The translations under genes were made by a program, and so were the position numbers. Under the pieces are notes generated by a model. That model searched no databases and was not told where the DNA came from. It worked only from the letters and a program-made list of their open reading frames with translations. Below are positions 45,827 through 55,303 of a stretch of 64,000 nucleotides of DNA, one piece after another (within the stretch, counting starts at the first letter, position 1; each line of letters starts with the position of its first letter). Source of the stretch: Cellulophaga omnivescoria (GTDB taxonomy: Bacteria > Bacteroidota > Bacteroidia > Flavobacteriales > Flavobacteriaceae); assembly GCF_001999725.1 (NCBI RefSeq), contig NZ_MDDP01000006.1, positions 1-64,000 on the forward strand, given 5' to 3'.

Positions 45827-48800
45827 ATGGAAATGAAATTTAATTTACTTGTTAAGTCTAGACATAAAGCTTTGTTAACAATTTTATTTTTTGTTATGGG
45901 CTTTGGTTTGGCTCTAGCACAAACAAAAACCGTAACAGGTAATGTTAGCGCAGACGGCGAGCCACTTTTAGGGGTAAGTGTTGTTGTAAAAGGCACTACA
46001 AACGGTGTAGTTACAGATTTTGATGGAAACTACACTATACAAGCACAGCCAAGTAGTGTTTTAATATTTAGCTATATAGGATATGTAGCGCAAGAGATTA
46101 CCGTAGGTTCTAAAAGTACCATTAATGTAAGCTTGTTAGAAGATATAGAAGCATTAAAAGAAGTGGTACTTATTGGATACGGAGTACAAAAGAAAAGAGA
46201 GGTAACAGGTGCCGTTGCCCAAGTACAAGCAGAGGATATTGAAAAAATATCTACTGCAGACGTTGGTAGTGCACTGCAAGGGCAAATTGCAGGTGTAAAC
46301 GTAACTTCTAGTAGTGGACAACCAGGATCAGATGCTGTAATACTTATACGTGGTATTAACTCTGTTTTTGGTAGTAATTCTCCTTTGTATGTAGTAGATG
46401 GTATACCGCAAGATGGAAATCCGCAATTAAGTATTGCAGAAATAGAAACTATAGATGTACTAAAAGATGCAGCTTCTGCAGCTATTTATGGTACTAGAGG
46501 TTCTGCTGGTGTAATTTTAATTACTACCAAATCTGGTAAAGTTGGTAAAATGGATATTGGTATAACTAGTTATATGGGTGTACAAGACATTATCTCTTCT
46601 GTACCTTTAATGAATTTTGAGGACTCTATGTACAGTCAGTTTGTAAGGTTAAATAATATTAATGGAACTTTTCCAAATAATTCATTTACAACATTAGAGC
46701 AAAATCGTTACGACTTTACTAACAATACCTCATTAATGGATATTCTTCAGGAAGATATGGCATTAATACAAAACCATAATCTTAATATTTCTGGTGGTAA
46801 AGAAGGTTTAAGGTTTAATGTATCTGTAAACTATTTTGACCAACAAGGTTCATTAATTAATTCTGGTTTAGAAAGGTTAAATGTAAGGGCAAATACAACT
46901 TATAAAAAAGGAAAATGGACCTTTACAACTGGTATTGGTTTAAGAACAGATGAGCAAGAGTATACGCCATGGCAAATATTGTTAGATGGTTACAGATACA
47001 AACCTTATCAGCAATTAATAGACCCAAGCGCACCAACTGTAGATGATAGTGCTGGTACCACAAATAACAATGATGCCAGAAACTTAAGTTTTTTAATGGC
47101 AAAGCTTAAACAATCAGACGTTAGAAAAGGTGATAATTTTGATGCTCGTATGCAAATAGATTATCAATTACTTAATAGTTTAAAGCTAACAACACGTGCA
47201 TCATTAAGTAGAACAAATAACACAAGAGTAAGAATAAATCCTTTATTTACAGCATATTCTGTAGAGGGAGATTTAATACCACAACAAGTTAGATCTGGTG
47301 TTTATAACCAAAGTGATAGATCTACCAGCGCAACAATAGACGGTATTGCAACTTTTGATAAAACATATGGGGACCACCATGTAACTTTAGTTGGGGCTCT
47401 TAGTGCAGAAAAATATACATATGACTCTTTCTTTGCTCAAAAATTTGATCTCTTTAATAATGAAATTACAAATTTAAACGGTGCAACTTTAGATGCCAAT
47501 GTTGGTACAGGTAACGGCTACGGACAAGACAGAACCAATACCTTAATAGGTATGTTAAGTCGTGTACAGTATGATTATAAAGGTAAATACTTAATAAGTG
47601 CAAGTTTAAGACGTGATGGTACTAGTCGTTTTTCTAAAGAAAACAGATGGATATATGCACCATCTGCATCTGCAGCTTGGATTGCATCAGACGAAAAAGG
47701 TTGGGATGATATATTTGGACAAACCTTTAATTTCTTTAAAATGAGGTTTAGTTACGGTACAACAGGTAACCAAAGCATATTAGATTACAGTACTGCACCA
47801 ACTATTGGTTTAGGGCATGACTATGTTTTTGGTACAGGAACAGACCAAGTTTTGGTTTTAGGAGCAATACAAGAAGCATTTAAAAACCCTAAAGCTAAAT
47901 GGGAAAAGAAAATTGAAAAGAACTTTGGTATGGAGTTCGGATTTTTTAACAATAAACTTACAGTAACTAGTGAGGTTTATGATGGGTCTAGAACAAATAT
48001 GCTGTTCCCTGTTATTTTACCACCTACTGTTGGTGGTGGTAACAATTCTAATGTTATATTAAATGTTGGTGATATGCGCAACTATGGTACAGAGTGGAGT
48101 GCTAGTTATAAGCATAGGGGTAAGTTTAGTTGGAACGTTTCTGCTAATTATTCTAAAAACGAAAATAGAATTACAAGAATGAGTGATTCTAACAAGTTCT
48201 CATTCCTGGGGGGCAGTCAAGTTGCACCAGGTTTACCAGGAGAAGATTTGGTAACAGCACTTAGAGAGGGGTATGAAGCCGGTGCTTTCTTTTTAGTAGA
48301 AACAGACGGATTGGTTACTACACAAGCAGAGTTAGATGAATACAGACAAATAGATCCTACAGCAAATTTAGGAGATTTAAAGTACGTAGATCAGTTAACT
48401 GTAGATACAAATAATGATGGAATACCAGATGCTGGTGACGGAGAAATTACTTTAGATGACAGAGTTTATAAGGGTAGCGGAGCTCCAGAATATGAGTTAG
48501 GGTTAAATTTTAACGCAAACTATAAAAATGTAGATTTTTCTATGAACTGGTATGCAGCCATAGGAGGAGAAATAATTAATGGTAGTAAAGCCTACGCATA
48601 CAAGCAAGGTACACACCAAGACTTAGTCCATCAATGGACACAGTCTAATCCAACATCTACAATTCCTGCAGACAGAGGAAGAGATCATTTTAATTATAGA
48701 GGATATACAGACTACTGGTTGCAAGATGGTAGTTTTGGTAGGCTTAGAAACCTAACTCTAGGATACACTTTACCTAAAAAATTAAATGAAAAGCTTAATA

Positions 48801-48967
48801 TTAATAAATTAAGATTTTACATAGCAGCAGACAACCTATTAACCATAACTAATTATGATGGTTTTGATCCAGAAGTGGGTAATGATGGGTTAAGCACACG
48901 TGGTATAGATGCAGGTGTTTACCCAATAAGCACACAATATAGAGCTGGTATTGAATTTAAATTTTAA
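45827..48967 (+). CDS. susC: SusC/RagA-family TonB-dependent outer membrane receptor
   Basis: A 1046-residue outer membrane transporter that imports oligosaccharides together with SusD. A signal peptide (about 1-31, ILFFVMGFGLALAQ) is followed by a CarboxypepD-reg domain (about 35-105, VTGNVSADGEPLLGVSVVVKGTTNGVVTDFDGNYTI). The plug domain is at about 110-235, with LIGYGVQKKREVTGAVAQV, PLYVVDGIPQDGNPQ and the motif ASAAIYGTRGSAGVILITTK. The rest is the 22-strand barrel, ending in an aromatic C-terminus (YRAGIEFKF). It starts 57 bases after the tandem operator-like repeats and is followed by susD after 17 bases. The carried glycan is inferred from the neighbouring enzymes to be agar/porphyran fragments. 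Confidence 0.97.
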   Translation: MEMKFNLLVKSRHKALLTILFFVMGFGLALAQTKTVTGNVSADGEPLLGVSVVVKGTTNGVVTDFDGNYTIQAQPSSVLIFSYIGYVAQEITVGSKSTINVSLLEDIEALKEVVLIGYGVQKKREVTGAVAQVQAEDIEKISTADVGSALQGQIAGVNVTSSSGQPGSDAVILIRGINSVFGSNSPLYVVDGIPQDGNPQLSIAEIETIDVLKDAASAAIYGTRGSAGVILITTKSGKVGKMDIGITSYMGVQDIISSVPLMNFEDSMYSQFVRLNNINGTFPNNSFTTLEQNRYDFTNNTSLMDILQEDMALIQNHNLNISGGKEGLRFNVSVNYFDQQGSLINSGLERLNVRANTTYKKGKWTFTTGIGLRTDEQEYTPWQILLDGYRYKPYQQLIDPSAPTVDDSAGTTNNNDARNLSFLMAKLKQSDVRKGDNFDARMQIDYQLLNSLKLTTRASLSRTNNTRVRINPLFTAYSVEGDLIPQQVRSGVYNQSDRSTSATIDGIATFDKTYGDHHVTLVGALSAEKYTYDSFFAQKFDLFNNEITNLNGATLDANVGTGNGYGQDRTNTLIGMLSRVQYDYKGKYLISASLRRDGTSRFSKENRWIYAPSASAAWIASDEKGWDDIFGQTFNFFKMRFSYGTTGNQSILDYSTAPTIGLGHDYVFGTGTDQVLVLGAIQEAFKNPKAKWEKKIEKNFGMEFGFFNNKLTVTSEVYDGSRTNMLFPVILPPTVGGGNNSNVILNVGDMRNYGTEWSASYKHRGKFSWNVSANYSKNENRITRMSDSNKFSFLGGSQVAPGLPGEDLVTALREGYEAGAFFLVETDGLVTTQAELDEYRQIDPTANLGDLKYVDQLTVDTNNDGIPDAGDGEITLDDRVYKGSGAPEYELGLNFNANYKNVDFSMNWYAAIGGEIINGSKAYAYKQGTHQDLVHQWTQSNPTSTIPADRGRDHFNYRGYTDYWLQDGSFGRLRNLTLGYTLPKKLNEKLNINKLRFYIAADNLLTITNYDGFDPEVGNDGLSTRGIDAGVYPISTQYRAGIEFKF

Positions 48968-48984
48968 TTAAAAAAGAACTAGAA

Positions 48985-50787
48985 ATGAAAAAATTAATAG
49001 TTAAAAAAATAGCTGTTGCTTTACTGCTTATTATAAGCAGTACAGCGTGTTCAGACGATTATTTAGAAGAAACCAACCCTAACGAACTGTCAACAGGCAG
49101 TTTCTGGAAAAATAATGTAGATCTTAATGGAGGTTTAACGGCTGTATATAACGCTTTTAAAAATACAAGTGTTTTTAATATCGTTTCAGACAACCATAGG
49201 GCAGATATGAGTTGGCCAGGATTTGGTAGGCCAAACACACAAAATTCTTTCTACCTACAAACATTTAATGACTCAGAAAACGACATCAGAAATAAGTGGT
49301 CTGCTTTATACACAGTAATTTTTAGAGCAAACCAAGTTATAGCAAACGGAGAAAGATTAATTGAAACCTATGATGACCAAGATAATATAGACTTTGCAAC
49401 TCTAATTATAGCACAAGCAAAGTTTTTTAGAGGAATTGCATACACCTACTTGTATAATATGTTTAACCAAGGTAGTGTACCAATTTTTGATTTTGTTCCG
49501 GAAGCAGAAAGCGATTTTTATCAACCATTAAGTACAGCAGAAGAAGTTAAGGCTTTTTATTTAGCAGATTTAGAATTTGCCTATGAAAATTTACCTCCAG
49601 TGTGGGATGGCAATGCTAATGTTGGTAGGGTTACAGCGGCAGCTGCAGCAGCAGAATTAGGAAGAAGCTATTTGTATGAAGAAGATTATACAACAGCAGC
49701 AGTTTATTTTAATGATATTATTACTAACGGAGAATACGGCAGATCTTTAGTAGATAATATAAACGATAATTTTTCTGAAGCAGGAGAATTTAACTCAGAG
49801 TCTATTTTAGAGGTTAGTTATTCTATAAATTTTAAATCTGAATTAAACCCGTATGATTCTCAAAATGTATCTAATGTTTTAAGTAGAATATTTGCACCAG
49901 CAAACTTAGGAGGTTTTAGAGCTTCATTGCCAAGTGCCTGGTTGCAAATGGCTTATAAATCAGAAGAGTTAGATATGAATGACCCAAGAAACTTTGTGCC
50001 TTGTGAAGATGGTACAGAAGGTTGTGACCCAGTAACATTAATGAGGCCAAGATCATACTCATTACGTGCATCTTATTCTGTTGCGCTAGTAGATGATAAA
50101 GATACTCCTTATTACGGCGGGTTATCTACTGCAGATGCAACTATATTTAATAACAAAGAAACAGCCTATTTTAGGAAATACACAAACTGGGCAACGGTAA
50201 CATCAGAAAATGATATTGTACCAAATACTCGTTCTGGTTTAAATATACGTTTGGTTCGCTTGGCAGATATATACCTAATGTTAGCAGAGTGCTTAATTAA
50301 GGGTGGTACAGATGACGGTGGCGTAGAGCAAGCTATGGCCTTAATTAATGAAGTAAGGCATCGTTCTGCTTTAAAACTAATTGGCCCAGATGGTAGCGGT
50401 GCATACCCTAGTGCAGATCATGACAATATTACTTATGATGCTAATAGTTTAATGGAACATTTAATGTATGTAGAAAGACCATTAGAGTTGGCAGAAGAAG
50501 GGCACGCTGTACGTTTTATAGATTTAAGAAGATGGGGTATTTTAAAAGACCGCTTTCAAGATTTAAGTCAAAAAAGATATTGGGCAGATAATTACCCTTT
50601 TATAGACAAAGAAGGCAAATCTGTTACAAGGTGGGGTTCTGTATTAAAAGAAGGAGAAAGTCCTATAGCAAATGGCTTTATGTTTATAGATTATGCACAA
50701 GCTGCAGTAAATTATAACGAGAGTATACACGGGTATTACCCTATTCCAAATAGTGAAGTTACAGCCAACCCAAATTTGAATAACTAA
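48985..50787 (+). CDS. susD: SusD/RagB-family nutrient-binding outer membrane lipoprotein
   Basis: A 600-residue surface lipoprotein (IAVALLLIISSTACSDD) with the SusD N-terminal helices (YLEETNPNELSTGSFWKNNVDLNGGLTAVYNAFKN) and TPR-like scaffold. The family C-terminal block is at about 440-600 (NIRLVRLADIYLMLAECLIKGG...GVEQAMALINEVRHRSAL...ERPLELAEEGHAVRFIDLRRWGILKD...YYPIPNSEV). It forms the lid of the SusC transporter and captures glycan. Eleven bases separate it from the next lipoprotein gene. Confidence 0.97.
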   Translation: MKKLIVKKIAVALLLIISSTACSDDYLEETNPNELSTGSFWKNNVDLNGGLTAVYNAFKNTSVFNIVSDNHRADMSWPGFGRPNTQNSFYLQTFNDSENDIRNKWSALYTVIFRANQVIANGERLIETYDDQDNIDFATLIIAQAKFFRGIAYTYLYNMFNQGSVPIFDFVPEAESDFYQPLSTAEEVKAFYLADLEFAYENLPPVWDGNANVGRVTAAAAAAELGRSYLYEEDYTTAAVYFNDIITNGEYGRSLVDNINDNFSEAGEFNSESILEVSYSINFKSELNPYDSQNVSNVLSRIFAPANLGGFRASLPSAWLQMAYKSEELDMNDPRNFVPCEDGTEGCDPVTLMRPRSYSLRASYSVALVDDKDTPYYGGLSTADATIFNNKETAYFRKYTNWATVTSENDIVPNTRSGLNIRLVRLADIYLMLAECLIKGGTDDGGVEQAMALINEVRHRSALKLIGPDGSGAYPSADHDNITYDANSLMEHLMYVERPLELAEEGHAVRFIDLRRWGILKDRFQDLSQKRYWADNYPFIDKEGKSVTRWGSVLKEGESPIANGFMFIDYAQAAVNYNESIHGYYPIPNSEVTANPNLNN

Positions 50788-50798
50788 AAAAAGATATT

Positions 50799-52355
50799 AT
50801 GAATAATAGATTAATTTTAATAGCATTAGTTATAGCGCTTTTTACCGCATGTAACAGTGATGATTATGATGCTCCTAATTCGTTCTCAGATGTATCTTGG
50901 TATACAAGTGGTTTTAGAGATACAATTGTAAGTATTAATGTAAACGATTTTGCATCGTTTTCAGATTTATCACAAGGAGAAATATCTCATAAATGGACTA
51001 TAGAAGAAGGTAGTTACTATTTAAAAGGGCCAATTAAGCGTAAAGATTCTATTTATGACGATTTTATTATTACGCCGCAGTCTCTAGAGAGTACAGACAA
51101 AACAGTACATGTTTTGTTTAAAGAAGGTGGCTTAAAAAAAGTAAACCTTTATAATGAGTTTAAAGAATATGTAGAGTTTAAAGGTGCAGATGGTTTTGTT
51201 TTTCCTTCTAAAGAGGTAGGTGGCAAATGGGTTATAGATACTACTTTTGTTGTAGATGTGTATGACACTATTGTACCGCAAATACTAATTCGCCAAAACG
51301 GAGTAGTTGTTCCTCATGAATTAGAGAGTGATGTTATTACGGTAGAAGCAGGGTCAACATTAGAGTTTGTAGACATTACTACTATTGGTCGTCCTAATAC
51401 TAGAGCATGGCAAATAGGAGATATTACCAGTACAGACTCTCTTGCTGTAATACAATTAAACCAATTGGGTTCTTTTAAAGGAGGGCTAAATATAAGTAGA
51501 CAAGGAGAAAATATACCAGCAGATTATGATAGGTACAATATTGCAGCTACCATAAACGTAGTGCCATCATCATTACCTTTTGAGGTTGCCGGTGATTTGG
51601 TAGAATTAGAAAACCAAACTATACAAATACCTTATAATGGAGAATTTAAACCTTTTGCAGACCAAAAAGCTCATTTTACAGTAAACGTAAATGGTACTCC
51701 TTTTACAATTTCTACAATAGGATTAAATTCTTCTAATGCAACAATTTTAGAAATTAAATTACAAGAGCAAATATATAGGTCAGATAATATTACCGTTTCA
51801 TATGATGGTAATGGTACCCTAGAGTCTACAGACACACGTATTCCAGCTGCTTTTACAGATTTGCCTGTTCAAATGTATCAGCATGAGGCAGTACGTTATG
51901 ACATAGAAGATGGTGGTGCCAACTGGACCACTAAAGATGATAATTTGCCAACTACAACTGTTGCTCCTTCTACAGAGCAAGCTGCTAGTGGTCAATACAG
52001 TATTAAGGTAGATGCAGCACAATCTGGTCCATGGTCTGGTTTTCATAACGTAATAGATCAATATACGTTAACAGCAGGGGTAACATACCAGTTAGAGTAT
52101 AAAATTTACAAGCAAGCTGGTGCAGTTATAAATATGAACGGACCTTGGATACAAAAAGACGGAGAAACTGTATTTCAGTTTTGGAATAATATTGTTGCAA
52201 CAGCAGCAGAAGATACTTGGGTTACGGTAAGTCCAGCTCAAAGGTTTACTGCAGCTACTACGGGTAGTGATTATGAAATATATTTAAGACACAATGGTAT
52301 GGGTGTTATATATTTTGATGATATAAGAATTATGGAAGTAGATGAAAGACCATAA
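50799..52355 (+). CDS. Surface lipoprotein with C-terminal carbohydrate-binding module
   Basis: A 518-residue lipoprotein (ILIALVIALFTACNSDD) at the SusE/SusF position. The middle is beta-rich with two or three Ig-like domains and no known name. The last 155 residues (EDGGANWTTKDDNLPTTTV...ASGQYSIKVDAAQSGPWSGFHNVIDQYTLTAGVTYQLEYKIYKQAG...YEIYLRHNGMGVIYFDDIRIMEVDERP) are a CBM4/9-like beta-sandwich. It is likely a surface glycan-binding protein holding the polysaccharide near SusCD. A terminator follows. Confidence 0.8.
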   Translation: MNNRLILIALVIALFTACNSDDYDAPNSFSDVSWYTSGFRDTIVSINVNDFASFSDLSQGEISHKWTIEEGSYYLKGPIKRKDSIYDDFIITPQSLESTDKTVHVLFKEGGLKKVNLYNEFKEYVEFKGADGFVFPSKEVGGKWVIDTTFVVDVYDTIVPQILIRQNGVVVPHELESDVITVEAGSTLEFVDITTIGRPNTRAWQIGDITSTDSLAVIQLNQLGSFKGGLNISRQGENIPADYDRYNIAATINVVPSSLPFEVAGDLVELENQTIQIPYNGEFKPFADQKAHFTVNVNGTPFTISTIGLNSSNATILEIKLQEQIYRSDNITVSYDGNGTLESTDTRIPAAFTDLPVQMYQHEAVRYDIEDGGANWTTKDDNLPTTTVAPSTEQAASGQYSIKVDAAQSGPWSGFHNVIDQYTLTAGVTYQLEYKIYKQAGAVINMNGPWIQKDGETVFQFWNNIVATAAEDTWVTVSPAQRFTAATTGSDYEIYLRHNGMGVIYFDDIRIMEVDERP

Positions 52356-52376
52356 AAAATAATTTTTTTAAAAAGT

Positions 52377-52406
52377 GGCTCTACTGCACTAAGTAGGGCC
52401 TTTTTT
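52377..52406 (+). terminator. Rho-independent terminator after the CBM lipoprotein gene
   Basis: GGCTCTACT and AGTAGGGCC pair (9 bp, one G-T) around a 6-base loop, then TTTTTT. It separates the susCD unit from the GH16 gene, which needs its own promoter. Confidence 0.88.
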
Positions 52407-52504
52407 ATGCCTAAAATACTGGTGTTGTCTATTTTTTGTACAGTTTTTTTTTGTGCTAAAATCACAATCATTCTACAACTTTGAGCCAAACTAATTAATT
52501 TATT

Positions 52505-53494
52505 ATGATGAAATTTAATGTAGCAATAGTACTCTTATTGTTTTATGTAGTGTCTTGTAGTGATAATGAATCTACAGATAAAACTACAGATGAAGAGGTA
52601 ATAGAAACACCAGAAATCCCAACTGAAGAACCAGAAGAAGAACCAGAAGTAACTTGGAAAACCATACCTGTGCCAGCAGAAGCAGGAGAAGGTAATGTTT
52701 GGGAGTTTCAAAATATGTCAGACAGTTTTGATTATGAAGCAGAGGCCGCTAATAAAGGAGCAGAATTTGATGCCAAATGGACCGATTTTTATCATAACCA
52801 ATGGTCTGGACCCGGATTAACAGAATGGAAAAGAGACCATTCTTTAGTTAAAGATGGTTATTTACAAATGGTTGCTAGTAGAGTACCAAATTCTAATAAA
52901 ATTCATTTAGGTTGTATAACCTCAAAAGAACAAGTAGTTTACCCGGTGTATATAGAGGCGTATGTAAAAATTGCAAATACTACGCTAGCATCAGATGTTT
53001 GGCTTTTAAGCTCAGATGATACTCAGGAGATAGACATTGTAGAGGCTTACGGAGCAAGCTACTCAGAGTTAGCACAGGCAGACCAAACTTGGTATGCAGA
53101 ACGTATTCATTTAAGTCATCATATGTTTATTAGAGAACCTTTTCAAGATTACCAACCAACAGATGCAGGTAGTTGGTATAAAGATGAGGTTGGTACATTA
53201 TGGAGAGAAGATTTTCATAGAGTAGGAGTGTACTGGAGAGATCCATTTCATTTAGAGTATTATATAAACGGAGAGTTGGTAAGAACAACCTCTGGAGCAG
53301 AAATGATAGACCCTAATAATTATGCAGATGGTAAAGGTTTAAGTAAACCTATGGATATAATTATTAATGCAGAGGATCAAACATGGAGATCAGATAAAAA
53401 TATTACACCATCTGATGCAGAATTGGCTAATAAAGAAAATAATACATTTAAAGTAGATTGGATTCGTATTTTTAAACCGGTTAAAGCAGATTAA
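52505..53494 (+). CDS. GH16 beta-agarase/beta-porphyranase-type endohydrolase, lipoprotein
   Basis: A 329-residue lipoprotein (VAIVLLLFYVVSC) with a Glu/Pro-rich linker (about 25-52) and a GH16 catalytic domain. The catalytic motif is E175-I-D177-I-V-E180: nucleophile E175, acid/base E180. Blocks shared with algal agarases/porphyranases are TDFYHNQWSGPGLTEWKRDHSLVKDGYLQMVASR, DVWLLSSDDTQ, RIHLSHHMFIREPFQDYQPTDAGSWY and FHRVGVYWRDPFHLEYYINGELVR. It would cut beta-1,4 bonds in agarose or porphyran at the cell surface. Agarase versus porphyranase cannot be decided from these motifs. Confidence 0.9.
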   Translation: MMKFNVAIVLLLFYVVSCSDNESTDKTTDEEVIETPEIPTEEPEEEPEVTWKTIPVPAEAGEGNVWEFQNMSDSFDYEAEAANKGAEFDAKWTDFYHNQWSGPGLTEWKRDHSLVKDGYLQMVASRVPNSNKIHLGCITSKEQVVYPVYIEAYVKIANTTLASDVWLLSSDDTQEIDIVEAYGASYSELAQADQTWYAERIHLSHHMFIREPFQDYQPTDAGSWYKDEVGTLWREDFHRVGVYWRDPFHLEYYINGELVRTTSGAEMIDPNNYADGKGLSKPMDIIINAEDQTWRSDKNITPSDAELANKENNTFKVDWIRIFKPVKAD

Positions 53495-53501
53495 ATGTAT
53501 T

Positions 53502-53533
53502 AATCATATGTTTTATTCATAAAATCATATGTT
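53502..53533 (+). promoter_or_regulatory. Tandem half-sites (21-bp spacing) upstream of sulfatase 1
   Basis: TCATATGTT occurs twice, at 53504-53512 and 53525-53533, inside an identical 11-base direct repeat (AATCATATGTT). A -7-like TAACTTTT begins at 53557. The layout matches the sites upstream of susC and GH29 copies 2 and 3. Confidence 0.6.
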
Positions 53534-53565
53534 ATTCTTTAGTACTAAAAAAAATGTAACTTTTG

Positions 53566-53588
53566 TAAAGCGCTTTAATTAGCGCTTT
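53566..53588. promoter_or_regulatory. Palindrome TAAAGCGCTTTA with flanking hairpin arm
   Basis: TAAAGCGCTTTA (53566-53577) is a perfect 12-bp palindrome of the kind bound by LacI/GalR-family regulators. AAAGCGC can also pair with a second GCGCTTT (53582-53588) to make a weak terminator for the GH16 gene. Either role, or both, is possible. Confidence 0.4.
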
Positions 53589-53616
53589 TACTTTATATAA
53601 CTAAAACCAACCAAAA

Positions 53617-55275
53617 ATGTTTAAAAAGCTATTTTGTTTTTCACTATTTACGGCAACCATTATTTCATGTGCCGAAAAAGAAAAAATTACAATAGAAACC
53701 AAAAAGCCAAATATAATTTACATAATGGCAGACGATCATACGTCACAAGCATTTGGTATATATGGTAGTAGGTTGGCAAGTTTAAATCCTACTCCAAACT
53801 TAGATAAAATTGCTAACGAAGGTATTATTTTTGATAATTGTTTTGTTACAAACTCTATTTGTACACCAAGTAGAGCAACTATGATTACGGGTCAATATAG
53901 CCAAACAAATGGCGTGTTAGATTTAGAAGGGCATATACCCCCAGAAAGGCAATATTTACCACAGGAAATGAAAAAATTAGGGTATGAAGCTGCTGTGGTT
54001 GGCAAATGGCATTTAGAAGATGAGCCTGCTACTTTTGATTATTATGCTGTATTACCAGGACAAGGTAAATACCATGATCCTGAATTTATAGTGCAAGGAG
54101 AACAAGAGTGGCCAAAAAACAGAATACAAACCAAAGGACATTCTAGTGATAATATTACAGATTTAACTATTGCTTGGTTAAAAGACAAACGCAATAAAGA
54201 CAAGCCGTTTTTTTTAATGCACCATTACAAAGCACCTCATGACGATTTTGAGTATGCACCGCGTTATAAAGATTATTTAGAAAATACGTATATACCAGAA
54301 CCAGCAAGTTTGTATGAGAATGGTAATAATGGTTCTATAGCAACAAGGGGTGCTAATGATTCTTTACTGCGTGTTATAGGCTCATCTGTATCTAAAAGAA
54401 ACATTGTGAGAAGTATGGGAATGCGATTGTGGTCTAATGAGTATACTAAAATATCTAACCCAGAGTTTGATGCCTCAAGCATTTCTTTGGATATGACAGA
54501 TAAAGAATACACTCACAAAACGTACCAAGAGTACTTAAAAAGATATTTACGTTGTGTAAAAGGTGTAGATGACAATGTAGCCAGATTGGTAAAATTTTTA
54601 AAAGAAGAAGGCTTGTATGATAATACTATAATTGTGTACACAGGCGACCAAGGTTTTATGCTGGGAGAACATGATTATATAGATAAAAGATGGATGTATG
54701 AAGAATCTATGCGTATGCCATTTTTTGTGCGTTATCCAGAAAAAATAAAGGCTGGTACTAGATCAGACGCAATAATTAACAATGCAGATTTTGCACCTAC
54801 TTTAATAGAGTTAGCTGGTGGCACAGCCCCAGAAAAAATGCAAGGGCATAGTTTTAAGTCTATTTTAGAAACAGGTAAAGAACCAAAAGGGTGGCAGCAG
54901 TCTACTTACTACAGGTACTGGATGCATATGGCACACGCACATGCAAACCCTGCTCACTTTGGTATTAGAACAAAACAATACAAACTAATATTTTTTTATG
55001 GTAAATATTGGGTAGATACTAAAGACCCTAATGCTACATGGAACAAAAAAAGTTGGGGTAATAAGTTTGAGATGGACACACCAGCTGCTTGGGAGTTTTA
55101 TGATTTAACTAAAGATCCTAAAGAAATGAATAATGCCTACAATGACCCTGCGTATAAAGATATAATTAAGGAACTTAAAAAGCAGTTAAAAGCCAAACGT
55201 AAAAGTTTAAAAGAGGAAGATGGTAGTAAGTTTCCGCACATACAAAAGGTAATAGATGAGCATTGGAATGATTAA
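53617..55275 (+). CDS. S1-family sulfatase 1 (lipoprotein)
   Basis: A 552-residue exported sulfatase (signal LFCFSLFTATIISC). The formylglycine motif is C82-T-P-S-R86 in FVTNSICTPSRATMITGQYSQ. Metal-binding blocks are NIIYIMADDHTSQ near the N-terminus and IIVYTGDQGFMLGEHDYIDKRWMYEESMRMPFFVRYP. It needs an activating enzyme to convert C82; none is in the window. It likely removes sulfate esters from algal galactan oligosaccharides, such as the 6-sulfate of L-galactose in porphyran; the position is not proven. It lies 28 bases before the DUF5060 gene, with which it is cotranscribed. Confidence 0.93.
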   Translation: MFKKLFCFSLFTATIISCAEKEKITIETKKPNIIYIMADDHTSQAFGIYGSRLASLNPTPNLDKIANEGIIFDNCFVTNSICTPSRATMITGQYSQTNGVLDLEGHIPPERQYLPQEMKKLGYEAAVVGKWHLEDEPATFDYYAVLPGQGKYHDPEFIVQGEQEWPKNRIQTKGHSSDNITDLTIAWLKDKRNKDKPFFLMHHYKAPHDDFEYAPRYKDYLENTYIPEPASLYENGNNGSIATRGANDSLLRVIGSSVSKRNIVRSMGMRLWSNEYTKISNPEFDASSISLDMTDKEYTHKTYQEYLKRYLRCVKGVDDNVARLVKFLKEEGLYDNTIIVYTGDQGFMLGEHDYIDKRWMYEESMRMPFFVRYPEKIKAGTRSDAIINNADFAPTLIELAGGTAPEKMQGHSFKSILETGKEPKGWQQSTYYRYWMHMAHAHANPAHFGIRTKQYKLIFFYGKYWVDTKDPNATWNKKSWGNKFEMDTPAAWEFYDLTKDPKEMNNAYNDPAYKDIIKELKKQLKAKRKSLKEEDGSKFPHIQKVIDEHWND

Positions 55276-55303
55276 AAAAATATAGCTAAATAAAAACAGT
55301 GTT

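Noticed and set aside
52419-52449. Possible degenerate WCATNYGTT pair upstream of the GH16 gene
   Set aside because: The best matches have several mismatches and lie 22 bp apart, so they were not counted with the four clear pairs.
52505-53494. Kappa-carrageenase as the identity of the GH16 enzyme
   Set aside because: The SHHxFIRxPFxDYQP and WSGPGLTEW blocks fit agarases/porphyranases, and a GH117 gene is in the locus; carrageenan cannot be fully excluded without assay.
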